NCBI GenBank assembly: GCA_036960375.1 | Contig: JBALVY010000001.1 | Span: forward strand, 62,001-126,000 | DNA: 64,000 nucleotides | Direction of reading: 5' to 3' | From: CAWVSB01 sp036960375 | Lineage (GTDB): Bacteria > Pseudomonadota > Gammaproteobacteria > Pseudomonadales > CAWVSB01 | In this document: piece after piece, positions 43,565-52,369 of the stretch | Position numbering within the stretch: position 1 is the first letter of the stretch | How the letters are laid out: the number at the start of each line of letters is the position of its first letter | Translations under genes and position numbers: made by a program | The notes under the pieces: model-generated | Told to the model about the DNA's origin: nothing | The model's input: the letters and a program-made list of their open reading frames with translations, nothing else | Databases searched by the model: none

Positions 43565-45304
43565 CTATGCCGCACCGAAATACAGATACAGCAAGACAAC
43601 AACTGACACGGCCAAGACCCCGCTGGAAGCCTGCCAGAACCTTAGCGGATTTCGCTGCGCCAGTGGCCGGTGCTCGCGCTGCATATAATCCGGATTGGGA
43701 TGCTGTAGATCATAAATTAGTTCGTCAACCTCCTGGAATCGACGCTCGGGTAAAAAACGTAATGACTTGCGAATAGCACCGTCCATCCATACCGGCACCA
43801 ACGGGTTTTCATGATAAGCCGCAACATATTCGGTGCTGGTATACGCGTTGGCATTACGGCAATGGGCCAAAGCGCCCTTAAAGGGAAGTTTGCCGGTAAG
43901 CATTTCAAACGCCACCACAGCCAGGGAAAAAATATCCGAGGCTGGCCCCACCTTTTTTAATAGAACATGCTCAGGTGCGGAGTAATCCGCCGTGCCCAAT
44001 ACCCGATCTCGCTTCAATGGCGTCGCTATTTCGGCGATACCAAAACTGTAACAAGAACCAAAGTCGATGATTTTTACCACACCACCGGGTCCAATCATTA
44101 TGTTGTCCGGTTTGATGTCCTGATGCAGGATTTGCTTACGATGAAAAGCTCGCAGCCCTTTGCCGATCTGATCTAGCAAATAGACCGCCTCTTCAACCGC
44201 TGGTTTGTGCTGCTCACGAATCCACGTGGACAAGGGCACGCCGTCAACATATTCTGTCAGATAATACAAAAATGAACGGGGACGATCTGGCTCCACGACC
44301 TTTACCACATGCGGACTCTGCACCCGCTTGCCAATCCAGCTCTCCATAGAAAAACGCTCGATATAGGCGGGATCATCCTCGAAGTTTACCGATGGCGTCT
44401 TCATACAAAGACGCTCGCCAGTGTCCTCATCAATTACGACAAAAAGCTGGCTGCGACTGCTTGCATGAATTTGCTTTTTTATCCGGTAGCCGTCTATCAG
44501 CATACCCGGCGAAAGCTCAGGTGGAAACGGTAAGGCACTTAAGCGAGCACAGGTTTCGTTGATATCCTCTACCGGCAGCTTATCTATCACTAACCATTGG
44601 CAGCTGATGTTGTCATCGCTGCCATTGGCAAGGGCCTGCTGTACCAATAACTCACACTGCGCATCAGGATATTCTTTAGCTGACAGACAAGCTGCGATCT
44701 CATCGTCATTAACAAACTCATGTAAACCGTCGGTACTAAGAAAAAAGCTGTCTCCGTCCTCCAGCGCTAATTGGTGGTAATCAACATCCAGCTTCAAGTC
44801 CAAGCCCAGAGCTCGGGTCAAATAACTTTTGTTTTCACCGATACGACGACAGTGATCCCGACTCAGTTGCTCAAGCTTTCCCTTGCGCCACAAATAGACG
44901 CGGCTATCGCCAACGTGAAAAACATGCGCCGTGCGTGATTTAATCACTACGCCACTAAACGTGCACAGATGCCCCCTCTCTTGGCTAACTGCGGCACTAC
45001 CCAGACCATAAAGCCAGCGATTAAGCGCCGACAGCACTCGCACTGCTGACTGCTGCACTGTCCAGGTATCGGGAGTAGAAAAATAGTCTGCCAGAAAACT
45101 GTGCACGGCTATTTCGCTGGCCTCCTTGCCACCTTCGGCGGCAGACACGCCGTCAGCAATAACCGTGGCAATACCTTTAGTCGTTTGCAATAGGCCACTG
45201 GGAATGCGCATACCGATGGCATCTTCATTGACAGACTTAAGCCCTGCACAGCTATGCTGCCCCGGACTTAACTCTATCTTTTGTTGCAAATGCCATTCAG
45301 ACAT
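43565..45304 (-). CDS. PP2C phosphatase / Ser-Thr protein kinase fusion of the nitrate assimilation locus
   Basis: 579-residue two-domain signalling enzyme. Residues ~1-240 are a PP2C-type phosphatase (NEDAIGMR, IADGVSAAEGGKEAS, HVGDSRVYLWR, LSTDGLHEFV, GSDDNISC). Residues ~270-535 are a protein kinase: catalytic loop HQDIKPDNIMI, in which the usual HRD is HQD, then DFGSCYSFG, GTADYSAPEH and SDIFSLAVVAFEML. One C-terminal membrane helix (~553-573). Such fusions occur with the nitrate transporter and nirBD-nitrate reductase genes in pseudomonads, e.g. the P. aeruginosa PA1782 position, where the role in nitrate use is not well defined. It lies 23 bases behind the transporter gene and should share its sigma-54 promoter. 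The HQD change places it among non-RD-type kinases. Confidence 0.93.
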   Translation of the reverse strand: MSEWHLQQKIELSPGQHSCAGLKSVNEDAIGMRIPSGLLQTTKGIATVIADGVSAAEGGKEASEIAVHSFLADYFSTPDTWTVQQSAVRVLSALNRWLYGLGSAAVSQERGHLCTFSGVVIKSRTAHVFHVGDSRVYLWRKGKLEQLSRDHCRRIGENKSYLTRALGLDLKLDVDYHQLALEDGDSFFLSTDGLHEFVNDDEIAACLSAKEYPDAQCELLVQQALANGSDDNISCQWLVIDKLPVEDINETCARLSALPFPPELSPGMLIDGYRIKKQIHASSRSQLFVVIDEDTGERLCMKTPSVNFEDDPAYIERFSMESWIGKRVQSPHVVKVVEPDRPRSFLYYLTEYVDGVPLSTWIREQHKPAVEEAVYLLDQIGKGLRAFHRKQILHQDIKPDNIMIGPGGVVKIIDFGSCYSFGIAEIATPLKRDRVLGTADYSAPEHVLLKKVGPASDIFSLAVVAFEMLTGKLPFKGALAHCRNANAYTSTEYVAAYHENPLVPVWMDGAIRKSLRFLPERRFQEVDELIYDLQHPNPDYMQREHRPLAQRNPLRFWQASSGVLAVSVVVLLYLYFGAA

Positions 45305-45327
45305 AGATGCTGGCCTTACGGTTGGGT

Positions 45328-46797
45328 CTACGCGACTTCAATTAATTGTACTGTACCATCAGGCAGTACCTCTGCCATATGCCCTTCAGGCTCTTTAACG
45401 AATTGCACAATGATAAGACATACCGCTGCTGATGCCGCAATCACAATAAAGAAAACGGATGCATCAACAAAAGACAATACGGTGAGGAATATCACCGCGC
45501 CCACATTGCCATAGGCGCCCGTCATACCGGCAATTTGCCCCGTCATTCGACGCTTAACCAATGGCACCATCGCGAAAACAGCTCCTTCTCCAGCTTGTAC
45601 AAAGAAAGAACAGCACATGGTTGCGACAACGGCGACTGGCAACCACCAACCGGCATTTATCTGGCTCAGTACCAAATAGCCAACCGTCAACCCTGCTATC
45701 AGAACAGACAGCGTTTTCTTACGTCCCATTTTATCGCTCAACCAACCACCACCAGGGCGTGCAACCAGATTCATAAAGGCAAACCCTGAAGCCATCAAAC
45801 CTGCGGTCACAGCATCGAGAGAGAAAGTATCCATAAAAAACAGCGGCAACATTGAGACTACTGCCAGTTCTGAACCAAAAGTCACAAAATAAGCCCAATT
45901 CAAAATAGCGACCTGCTTGAAATCGTATTTTTCAATCTCCGGTACACCGTCGCGCAAATGCTCCTTATTCACCTTCCAGATTTGACTTAGCTGCAATAGG
46001 AACATCGCTATTAACACGCCATAGAGTGCGTTGGTCGTGATGACACTGAGCAAACCCAGATTAGTCGGCGATAGTTTCCAGGCCAGCACTGCCAGCGCCA
46101 GATACATTGGAATATTCATGCCTATATATAAGTAGAGATCCGCTTTACTGCTAACCTCAAGACCACCCGTGCGCTTGGGTTTAAAATAAGTTGAGCCTTT
46201 GGGTGTATCACGGGCTACCAGATAAAAGAAAATACCGTAGAAAAAAGCCACTACGCCAGTAGACGCCAAAGCATAACGCCAGCCATCTTCACCACCAAAT
46301 AACAGCGCAAGCGTAGGCAATGTCATAGCTGCGGCGGCCGATCCGAAATTACCCCAGCCACCGTAAATCCCTTCTGCCAGGCCTACCTGTTTGGCCGGGA
46401 ACCATTCGCTAACCAGACGAATGCCGATAACAAAACCTGCCCCGACAAAACCCAGTAAAAATCGGAATAGAGCTAGCTGTTCAAAGTTTTGTGCAAAGGC
46501 AAAACCCCAACAGAGAAAAGAAGAGCTGATTAACAGCCCGCTATACACTACCCGAGGGCCGAACTTGTCGACCAACATTCCAACCACAATACGGGCTGGT
46601 ATCGTCATCGCCACATTCAAAATCAGCAAAGCCTTCACCTGCTGGCTACTCAGGTCAAGCGCCTCCTTCATATAGACAAGCAGCGGTGCGTGACTGAACC
46701 AAACCACAAAGCTAATAAAAAATGCGACCCAGGCCACATGCAAAGTCTTAATGGACGGATTGCTAAAGTTCAGCAGATTAATTCGTTCAGTACTCAT
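45328..46797 (-). CDS. nitrate/nitrite MFS transporter (NarK/NasA family)
   Basis: 489-residue major facilitator of the nitrate/nitrite porter family, with 12 membrane segments. The nitrate signature GIYGGWGNFGSAAAA (helix 5) is present, and the second signature region is MTGAYGNVGAVIFL (helix 11). The substrate-contacting Arg residues are in GIRLVSEWFP and the corresponding second half. AGGGGAT lies 6 nt before ATG. It imports nitrate for assimilation by the divergent nirBD-nitrate reductase operon. A perfect sigma-54 promoter stands 48 bases upstream, so expression should depend on nitrogen limitation. The name nasA is used for this transporter in pseudomonads, but naming varies. Confidence 0.94.
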   Translation of the reverse strand: MSTERINLLNFSNPSIKTLHVAWVAFFISFVVWFSHAPLLVYMKEALDLSSQQVKALLILNVAMTIPARIVVGMLVDKFGPRVVYSGLLISSSFLCWGFAFAQNFEQLALFRFLLGFVGAGFVIGIRLVSEWFPAKQVGLAEGIYGGWGNFGSAAAAMTLPTLALLFGGEDGWRYALASTGVVAFFYGIFFYLVARDTPKGSTYFKPKRTGGLEVSSKADLYLYIGMNIPMYLALAVLAWKLSPTNLGLLSVITTNALYGVLIAMFLLQLSQIWKVNKEHLRDGVPEIEKYDFKQVAILNWAYFVTFGSELAVVSMLPLFFMDTFSLDAVTAGLMASGFAFMNLVARPGGGWLSDKMGRKKTLSVLIAGLTVGYLVLSQINAGWWLPVAVVATMCCSFFVQAGEGAVFAMVPLVKRRMTGQIAGMTGAYGNVGAVIFLTVLSFVDASVFFIVIAASAAVCLIIVQFVKEPEGHMAEVLPDGTVQLIEVA

Positions 46798-46844
46798 GAA
46801 GATCCCCTAATTTTTTCAGACGATAAATACAACAACTGTGATAA

Positions 46845-46860
46845 AGCAATCACCGTGCCA
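46845..46860 (-). promoter_or_regulatory. sigma-54 promoter of the nitrate transporter-kinase operon
   Basis: TGGCAC-GGTGA-TTGCT on the minus strand, identical to the consensus TGGCAC-N5-TTGCW. Transcription would start near 46834, leaving a leader of about 37 nt before the transporter ATG. Confidence 0.9.
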
Positions 46861-46977
46861 ATGCTGAAAAAGCGGCTTAAATAAGCCTGATTCAGAAATA
46901 TTGCTGCTTGCTGGTGCGGAGTTTTCACACTTTGCTCGATTAAGGATCAATTTTTTCTATAAGGTTTTTTACTGCAC

Positions 46978-46992
46978 GCACCAATTCGGTGT
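46978..46992. promoter_or_regulatory. NtrC-type enhancer site
   Basis: GCACC-AATTC-GGTGT, one base off the NtrC consensus GCACC-N5-GGTGC. It lies between the two divergent sigma-54 promoters, ~130 bp from one and ~195 bp from the other, suitable for looping to both. A weaker relative (GCTGC-TTGCT-GGTGC, 46903-46917) is nearby. Confidence 0.75.
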
Positions 46993-47172
46993 GTGGCGCT
47001 CGATTATCGTGCAGGCAGTAATCTCAGGCAGGGTAATCGCTACGAAATCGAGCGGCGGCTTCAAAATAACGCTGTATTAAAGGAAGGATATTTTATTTCA
47101 ACTCACTGATAAATATAGGGATTACTGATTAAAAAAATGTGAAAAAAAATAAATAACCTAAAAACTACAAAT

Positions 47173-47188
47173 TGGCACGGCCCTTGCT
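47173..47188 (+). promoter_or_regulatory. sigma-54 promoter of the nirBD-nitrate reductase operon
   Basis: TGGCAC-GGCCC-TTGCT, identical to the sigma-54 consensus. Transcription would start near 47199, only ~31 nt before the nirB ATG, so there is no room for a NasR/NasT-type antitermination leader. The rest of the 432-bp gap 46798-47229 holds no gene. Confidence 0.93.
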
Positions 47189-47229
47189 TTTAACTAAATC
47201 GATAATCGAGCATTAGGGGATTTAGGTAC

Positions 47230-49788
47230 ATGAAACAAAAGCTGGTTGTAATCGGTAATGGTCCTGTAGGACACCGCTTTCTGGAAAGCCTGGTCGAAAG
47301 TGGCAAGGCAGAAGATTTTGACATTCTTGTATTTGGAGAAGAACCGCGGCCGGCCTATGACCGGGTGCATTTAACCGCCTGGTTCGAGAGCCGTAATGCC
47401 GCAGACCTCAATATGGTCGAAGAGAACTTCTACCAATCCAGCAAGATACGCTTGCTCACCAATGCTCGCGTCGCCGACATTGACAGACAAAAGCAAACCG
47501 TTCAAACCGAAGCGGGCGAAGTCTTTCACTACGACAAAATTATTTTGGCAACGGGGTCGTATCCGTTTGTACCACCGGTACCGGGCCACGAACGCAAAAA
47601 TACCTTTGTCTATCGCACCATCGAAGATCTGGAAGCCATCGCGAAATGTGCCGAAAACTGCACCGTGGGTACCGTTGTGGGCGGTGGTCTGCTAGGACTG
47701 GAAGCAGCGAAAGCACTGAAAGACCTCAACCTGCAAACCCACGTTGTGGAGTTTGCTCCCCGTTTAATGGCGGTACAGGTGGATGACGGCGGCGGAAAAC
47801 TACTGCGCCAAAAAATAGAGTCTCTCGGCGTCTGTGTACACACAGGTAAAAACACTCGGCAAATAGTCGACGGCGATCAACACACCCACAAAATGCAATT
47901 CGCCGACGACGGCGAACTTGAAACCGACATCATCGTATTCTCTGCCGGCATTCGCCCACGCGATGAATTGGCGCGCCAATGTGAAATAGAAGTTGGTGAG
48001 CGCGGCGGAATTGTCATCAACGACTACTGCCAGACATCCGATGAAAATATTTACGCCATAGGCGAAGTAGCTCTATGGGGAGGCCGTATATTCGGCCTGA
48101 TTGCTCCAGGCAACCAAATGGCTCAGGTCGCTAGCGATCATATCACTGCCAGCGGCGACAGCGTATTTCAGGGCGCAGACATGAGCACAAAGCTCAAACT
48201 GATGGGAGTTGACGTTGCCAGCATTGGCGACGCACACGCCACAACTGAGGGTGCTCGTTGTTATACCTGGCTGGACGAAACCAACGAGGTGTATAAAAAA
48301 CTGGTAGTCAGCGCAGACTCCAAAAAACTACTTGGCGCGGTAATGGTTGGCGATGCCAACGACTACGGTAATCTTCTACAGCTGGCCCTCAATAGTATTG
48401 ACCTTCCAGAACAGCCCGAAGCACTAATTTTGCCGCAGACCGACGGTGAAGCCCGAGTTGGCCTGGGTGTTGATGCGCTGCCCGACAGCGCCCAAATTTG
48501 CTCCTGCAACAACGTCAGCAAAGGAGATATTGTCGGCGCCGTTAAAGACGGTGCTATAACCATCGGTGCGCTAAAGACCTGTACCAAGGCCGCCACCAGC
48601 TGTGGCGGCTGTAGCGCGCTGATGGGCCAGGTACTCAATAGTGAGCTGGTCAAATTGGGCGTAGAGGTTAACAAGGACTTGTGCGAGCACTTTCCCTATA
48701 GCCGCCAGGAACTCTTCCATATTATTCGCATAGAAGAGATTCGCACCTTTGATGACCTGTTATTGCGCCACGGAAATGGCTTGGGCTGTGATATTTGCAA
48801 GCCTACCGTAGGCTCTATTTTAGCCTCGGTTTGGAACGACTATATCCTGCAGGATTCGCACCGTGGGCTGCAGGATACCAACGATTACTATCTGGGTAAT
48901 ATCCAGAAAGACGGCACCTATTCCGTGGTACCCAGAGTCGCCGGTGGTGAAATTACACCCGACAAATTGATTGTGCTGGGTGAAGTTGCCAAAAAATTCA
49001 ACCTCTATACCAAAATCACCGGTGGTCAGCGCATCGATCTGTTTGGTGCCCAACTACACGAATTACCGCTGATCTGGCGCGAGCTGATTGATGCCGGTTT
49101 TGAATCCGGCCACGCCTATGGTAAGTCGATGCGCACGTGCAAATCCTGCGTCGGTTCCAGCTGGTGTCGTTTTGGTGTACAGGATAGTGTCGGCATGGCC
49201 ATTATGCTGGAGAACCGCTACAAAGGTGTGCGCTCACCACACAAATTCAAGATGGCAGTTTCTGGTTGTACACGCGAATGTGCCGAAGCGCAGTGCAAAG
49301 ACATTGGAGTTATAGCCACCGAGACCGGCTGGAATATGTACGTCGCGGGCAACGGCGGCATGAAACCCCGACATGCGGATCTGTTTGCTTCGGATCTCGA
49401 TGACGAGACACTGATTCGCTATATCGATCGTTTCCTGATGTTTTATATCCGCACTGCGGACCGATTACAGCGTACGTCTACCTGGATGGAAAACCTGGAA
49501 GGCGGCCTGAAATACCTGCGTGAAGTTATTATAGAAGACTCTCTGGGTCTGGCCGAGGAACTGGAACAAGACATGGCGCGCAATCTGGGTAACTACCAGT
49601 GCGAATGGAAAACCACCATCGACGACCCGGTCAAAGTGAAGCGCTTCAGCCACTTCGTCAATAGTTCGGATATCGACCGCAACGTAATTTTTGTACCGGA
49701 GCGCGAGCAGATTCGTCCCGCCACCGACGATGAGCGTGCCGCACGTAGCGCCGTAATTGCCCGCTCAAGCGAAGGAGTGACCTCATGA
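47230..49788 (+). CDS. nirB: assimilatory nitrite reductase [NAD(P)H], large subunit NirB
   Basis: 852-residue cytoplasmic flavo-sirohaem enzyme reducing nitrite to ammonium. Order: FAD/NAD(P)H domains (VVIGNGPVGHRFLESL; TVVGGGLLGLEAA), BFD-like [2Fe-2S] domain (ICSCNNVSKGDIV, TCTKAATSCGGC) at about 418-480, then the sirohaem/4Fe-4S nitrite reductase domains with TCKSCVGSSWCRFGVQD and SGCTRECAEAQCKDIGVI, whose Cys-x5-Cys and Cys-x3-Cys hold the cluster. A normal length. It overlaps nirD by 4 bases (ATGA). Expression should need sigma-54 and NtrC. Confidence 0.97.
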   Translation: MKQKLVVIGNGPVGHRFLESLVESGKAEDFDILVFGEEPRPAYDRVHLTAWFESRNAADLNMVEENFYQSSKIRLLTNARVADIDRQKQTVQTEAGEVFHYDKIILATGSYPFVPPVPGHERKNTFVYRTIEDLEAIAKCAENCTVGTVVGGGLLGLEAAKALKDLNLQTHVVEFAPRLMAVQVDDGGGKLLRQKIESLGVCVHTGKNTRQIVDGDQHTHKMQFADDGELETDIIVFSAGIRPRDELARQCEIEVGERGGIVINDYCQTSDENIYAIGEVALWGGRIFGLIAPGNQMAQVASDHITASGDSVFQGADMSTKLKLMGVDVASIGDAHATTEGARCYTWLDETNEVYKKLVVSADSKKLLGAVMVGDANDYGNLLQLALNSIDLPEQPEALILPQTDGEARVGLGVDALPDSAQICSCNNVSKGDIVGAVKDGAITIGALKTCTKAATSCGGCSALMGQVLNSELVKLGVEVNKDLCEHFPYSRQELFHIIRIEEIRTFDDLLLRHGNGLGCDICKPTVGSILASVWNDYILQDSHRGLQDTNDYYLGNIQKDGTYSVVPRVAGGEITPDKLIVLGEVAKKFNLYTKITGGQRIDLFGAQLHELPLIWRELIDAGFESGHAYGKSMRTCKSCVGSSWCRFGVQDSVGMAIMLENRYKGVRSPHKFKMAVSGCTRECAEAQCKDIGVIATETGWNMYVAGNGGMKPRHADLFASDLDDETLIRYIDRFLMFYIRTADRLQRTSTWMENLEGGLKYLREVIIEDSLGLAEELEQDMARNLGNYQCEWKTTIDDPVKVKRFSHFVNSSDIDRNVIFVPEREQIRPATDDERAARSAVIARSSEGVTS

Positions 49789-50138
49789 GTATTGCCACCT
49801 CTATTTGTAAAGTATCTGACCTGGTGCCCAATACGGGCGCCTGCGCCTTGGTGGCAGGACAACAAGTCGCACTCTTTCGCGTCACCGAGGCCGAGGGCGA
49901 CAAGTTTTACGCGATCAGCAACTACGACCCGTTCAGCAAAGCCAATGTGCTATCGAGAGGCATCGTAGGCTCGACCAAAGGAAGGGTTATGGTAGCCTCA
50001 CCTATTTACAAACAACGCTTCGACCTGGCGACAGGCCAATGCCTGGACGACGAATCCATTTTCCTGCAAAGCTGGAACGTGCATATAGAAAATGACTGCG
50101 TCTATGTTGAATCTCAAGCCAGACCAGCGGCGGCCTAA
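49785..50138 (+). CDS. nirD: nitrite reductase small subunit NirD
   Basis: 117-residue Rieske-fold subunit of NirBD. It has the fold's sequence pattern (VALFRVTEAEGDKFYAISNYDPF, GRVMVASPIYKQRFDLATGQCL in parts) but, like all NirD proteins, lacks the two Cys-His pairs, so it binds no cluster. Its start overlaps nirB by four bases, and the nitrate reductase gene follows after six bases. Confidence 0.96.
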   Translation: MSIATSICKVSDLVPNTGACALVAGQQVALFRVTEAEGDKFYAISNYDPFSKANVLSRGIVGSTKGRVMVASPIYKQRFDLATGQCLDDESIFLQSWNVHIENDCVYVESQARPAAA

Positions 50139-50144
50139 TCGATT

Positions 50145-52343
50145 ATGCTGTTTGGCCGAGGTAAAAAAAATCCGATAAAACTCGCCGACAAAGGTGTGCG
50201 CGAATGGAAATACGCCACCTGTGGCTATTGCTCCGTGGGCTGCTCAATAGAGATAGGGCTTGATAGCAAAGGTGTTCCGGTAACGACGCGCGGTGTTGGC
50301 GGAGCCGATGTAAACCGCGGCAAGCTGTGTATCAAAGGGCTTACCGAAGCACAGATTTTTGAAGCCTCTGGTCGCGGTCAACAGCCTTTGCTGAGAGACA
50401 AAATTTTCGAGCCATGGAAGGACTCACAATGGGATGATGCGCTCGATCACACCGCAGCAGAATTCAAGCGCATCCAGCAAAAATACGGCCCTGACTCAGT
50501 GGCAGTTATTTCCACCGGCCAGATTTTCACTGAAGAATTTTATACTTTAGGCAAATTAGTGCGCGGGGTTATCGGTACCAATAACTACGATGGTAATACC
50601 ACCCTTTGCATGGCATCGGCGGTATCCGGCTATAAGCGCTCTTTTGGTGCCGACGGTCCGCCAGGTTGTTACGAAGATTTTGAACACACCGAATGTCTGC
50701 TGGCTTTTGGCTCAAACTTGCCTGAACAACACCCCATCATTTACTGGCGCCTAAAAGAGGCACTGGAAAAACGTAAATTCCCGCTCATCGTAATTGACCC
50801 CAGAGTAACCATGCTGGCCCAATTTGCAGACCTACACCTGCCAATTACACCCGGCACTGACCTGGTACTACTCAACAGTCTAGCCCACGTAATTCTCGAT
50901 GAAGAATTACAGGATGCCGGCTATATTGCAGCGCACTGCGATGGCCTTGAAGAGCTCGCTGCGCTGGTGGCAGAATGCGATCCCGATTCAGCCGCAAAAA
51001 TTTGCGGCATTGATGCCGACACCATTCGCCATGTCGCCCGTATTTATGCCAAGGCCGGCGCTGCCATGAGTATTTGGACGATGGGGATCAATCAGTCCAC
51101 ACATGGCAGCGACGGTGTTGCTGCCATCAACAATCTGAATTTGCTGACCGGCAATATAGGCAAGCCGGGCGGCACCTCTTTATCGATTACCGGCCAGTGC
51201 AATGCCATGGGCACCCGAGAGTGGTCGTCGTGCTCGGGCCTGCCAGGTTATCGACAACTGGAAAACTCGAAACACCGACGCGAGGTAGCAGATTTCTGGG
51301 GTATTGATGAAGAATTTTTTCCCAAAAAACGTGGTTTGTTTCAAACCGACATTTTTCCAGCCATCGAAACTGGTCAGATAAAAGCGCTGTGGATTGTCGC
51401 CACCAACCCAATGACGTCTATGCCTAATTCGGATCGCATTCGGAAAACGTTGGAGAAGCTGGAATTTTGCGTGGTGCAAGACAGCTACCAGGATTGTGAG
51501 AGCAGCCAATACGCCCATGTCTTTTTACCCGGGGCGGTTTGGGCGGAGAAAGAAGGCTGTTTCACCAATACCGAACGACGAGTCAACCTGACCCGCAAGG
51601 CCGCACCCGACTTTGCTAATAGTAAAGCCGACCTGTGGATATTTAATCAGCTCGCCAAAAGATGGAAACAAGGCAGAGCCATGTGCTTTCCCGAAAGCGC
51701 CGAAGCGGTATTCGAAGAAATGAAACAGCTCTCTAGCGGCCCGGGGGACAACGGCCTGCCGCGTAACCTCGATATTTCAGGCATGAGTTACGACCTGATA
51801 GAGAAAAAAAGAGGTATTCAATGGCCTATGCGCGAGGGCGATGACAGCGGCCAACAGCGCCTATACGGTGACGGGGTTTTCCCCTTTGCCAATGGCAAGG
51901 CGAGATTGCTAGCTATGCCCTATGTCGAAAATAACGAAAGACCTAACCAGGATTTTCCTTTTTGGTTGAATAGCGGGCGGGTAGTTGAGCATTTTCACAC
52001 CCGCACCAAAACCGGCAAAGTCGGCAACTGCAACAAATTTAGCCCCACTCCCTATATGGAAATGAACCCCGACGCCGGCGAAGAACTTGGGCTCAAACAA
52101 ATGGAGTATGTGCGGCTAGTATCGCCGCGGGGCGATGCTGTTGTGATGGTTCAGCTAACTCACAGGGTGCCGCGCAATATGGTATTTATTCCTTTTCACT
52201 TCCACGATTGCGTCAACCGGCTATCGCTGGGTCTGCTTGACCCCTATTCGCGCCAACCAGCGTTCAAGCAATGTGCCGTGCGGGTAGAAAAAACCTGCCA
52301 GCAACAAGCCGCGCAAATGAGTGTTGCCAGGCGAGCCTTCTAA
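50145..52343 (+). CDS. nasA: assimilatory nitrate reductase catalytic subunit (molybdopterin enzyme)
   Basis: 732-residue Mo-bis-MGD oxidoreductase reducing nitrate to nitrite. The N-terminal [4Fe-4S] ligands are Cys26, Cys29, Cys33 and Cys62 (CGYCSVGC, GKLCIKG). Molybdopterin domains follow with NTTLCMASAVSGYK (a Cys candidate Mo ligand), FGSNLPEQHPIIYWR, ATNPMTSMPN and the C-terminal molydopterin-binding region GRVVEHFHTRTKTGKV. It is shorter than Klebsiella NasA because it lacks the C-terminal [2Fe-2S] extension. No separate flavoprotein (NasC/NasB) is encoded nearby; the next gene is an iron-sulfur/DmsC fusion, the likely electron donor. Naming follows Klebsiella (nasA) and differs in other genera. 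Confidence 0.93.
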   Translation: MLFGRGKKNPIKLADKGVREWKYATCGYCSVGCSIEIGLDSKGVPVTTRGVGGADVNRGKLCIKGLTEAQIFEASGRGQQPLLRDKIFEPWKDSQWDDALDHTAAEFKRIQQKYGPDSVAVISTGQIFTEEFYTLGKLVRGVIGTNNYDGNTTLCMASAVSGYKRSFGADGPPGCYEDFEHTECLLAFGSNLPEQHPIIYWRLKEALEKRKFPLIVIDPRVTMLAQFADLHLPITPGTDLVLLNSLAHVILDEELQDAGYIAAHCDGLEELAALVAECDPDSAAKICGIDADTIRHVARIYAKAGAAMSIWTMGINQSTHGSDGVAAINNLNLLTGNIGKPGGTSLSITGQCNAMGTREWSSCSGLPGYRQLENSKHRREVADFWGIDEEFFPKKRGLFQTDIFPAIETGQIKALWIVATNPMTSMPNSDRIRKTLEKLEFCVVQDSYQDCESSQYAHVFLPGAVWAEKEGCFTNTERRVNLTRKAAPDFANSKADLWIFNQLAKRWKQGRAMCFPESAEAVFEEMKQLSSGPGDNGLPRNLDISGMSYDLIEKKRGIQWPMREGDDSGQQRLYGDGVFPFANGKARLLAMPYVENNERPNQDFPFWLNSGRVVEHFHTRTKTGKVGNCNKFSPTPYMEMNPDAGEELGLKQMEYVRLVSPRGDAVVMVQLTHRVPRNMVFIPFHFHDCVNRLSLGLLDPYSRQPAFKQCAVRVEKTCQQQAAQMSVARRAF

Positions 52344-52369
52344 GCATGCAGCTACCGAGAATCCTGTAA

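Noticed and set aside
43337..43606. 89-residue open frame after cysQ
   Set aside because: It crosses the terminator at 43411-43438 and the end of the kinase gene, and has no Shine-Dalgarno or recognisable sequence.
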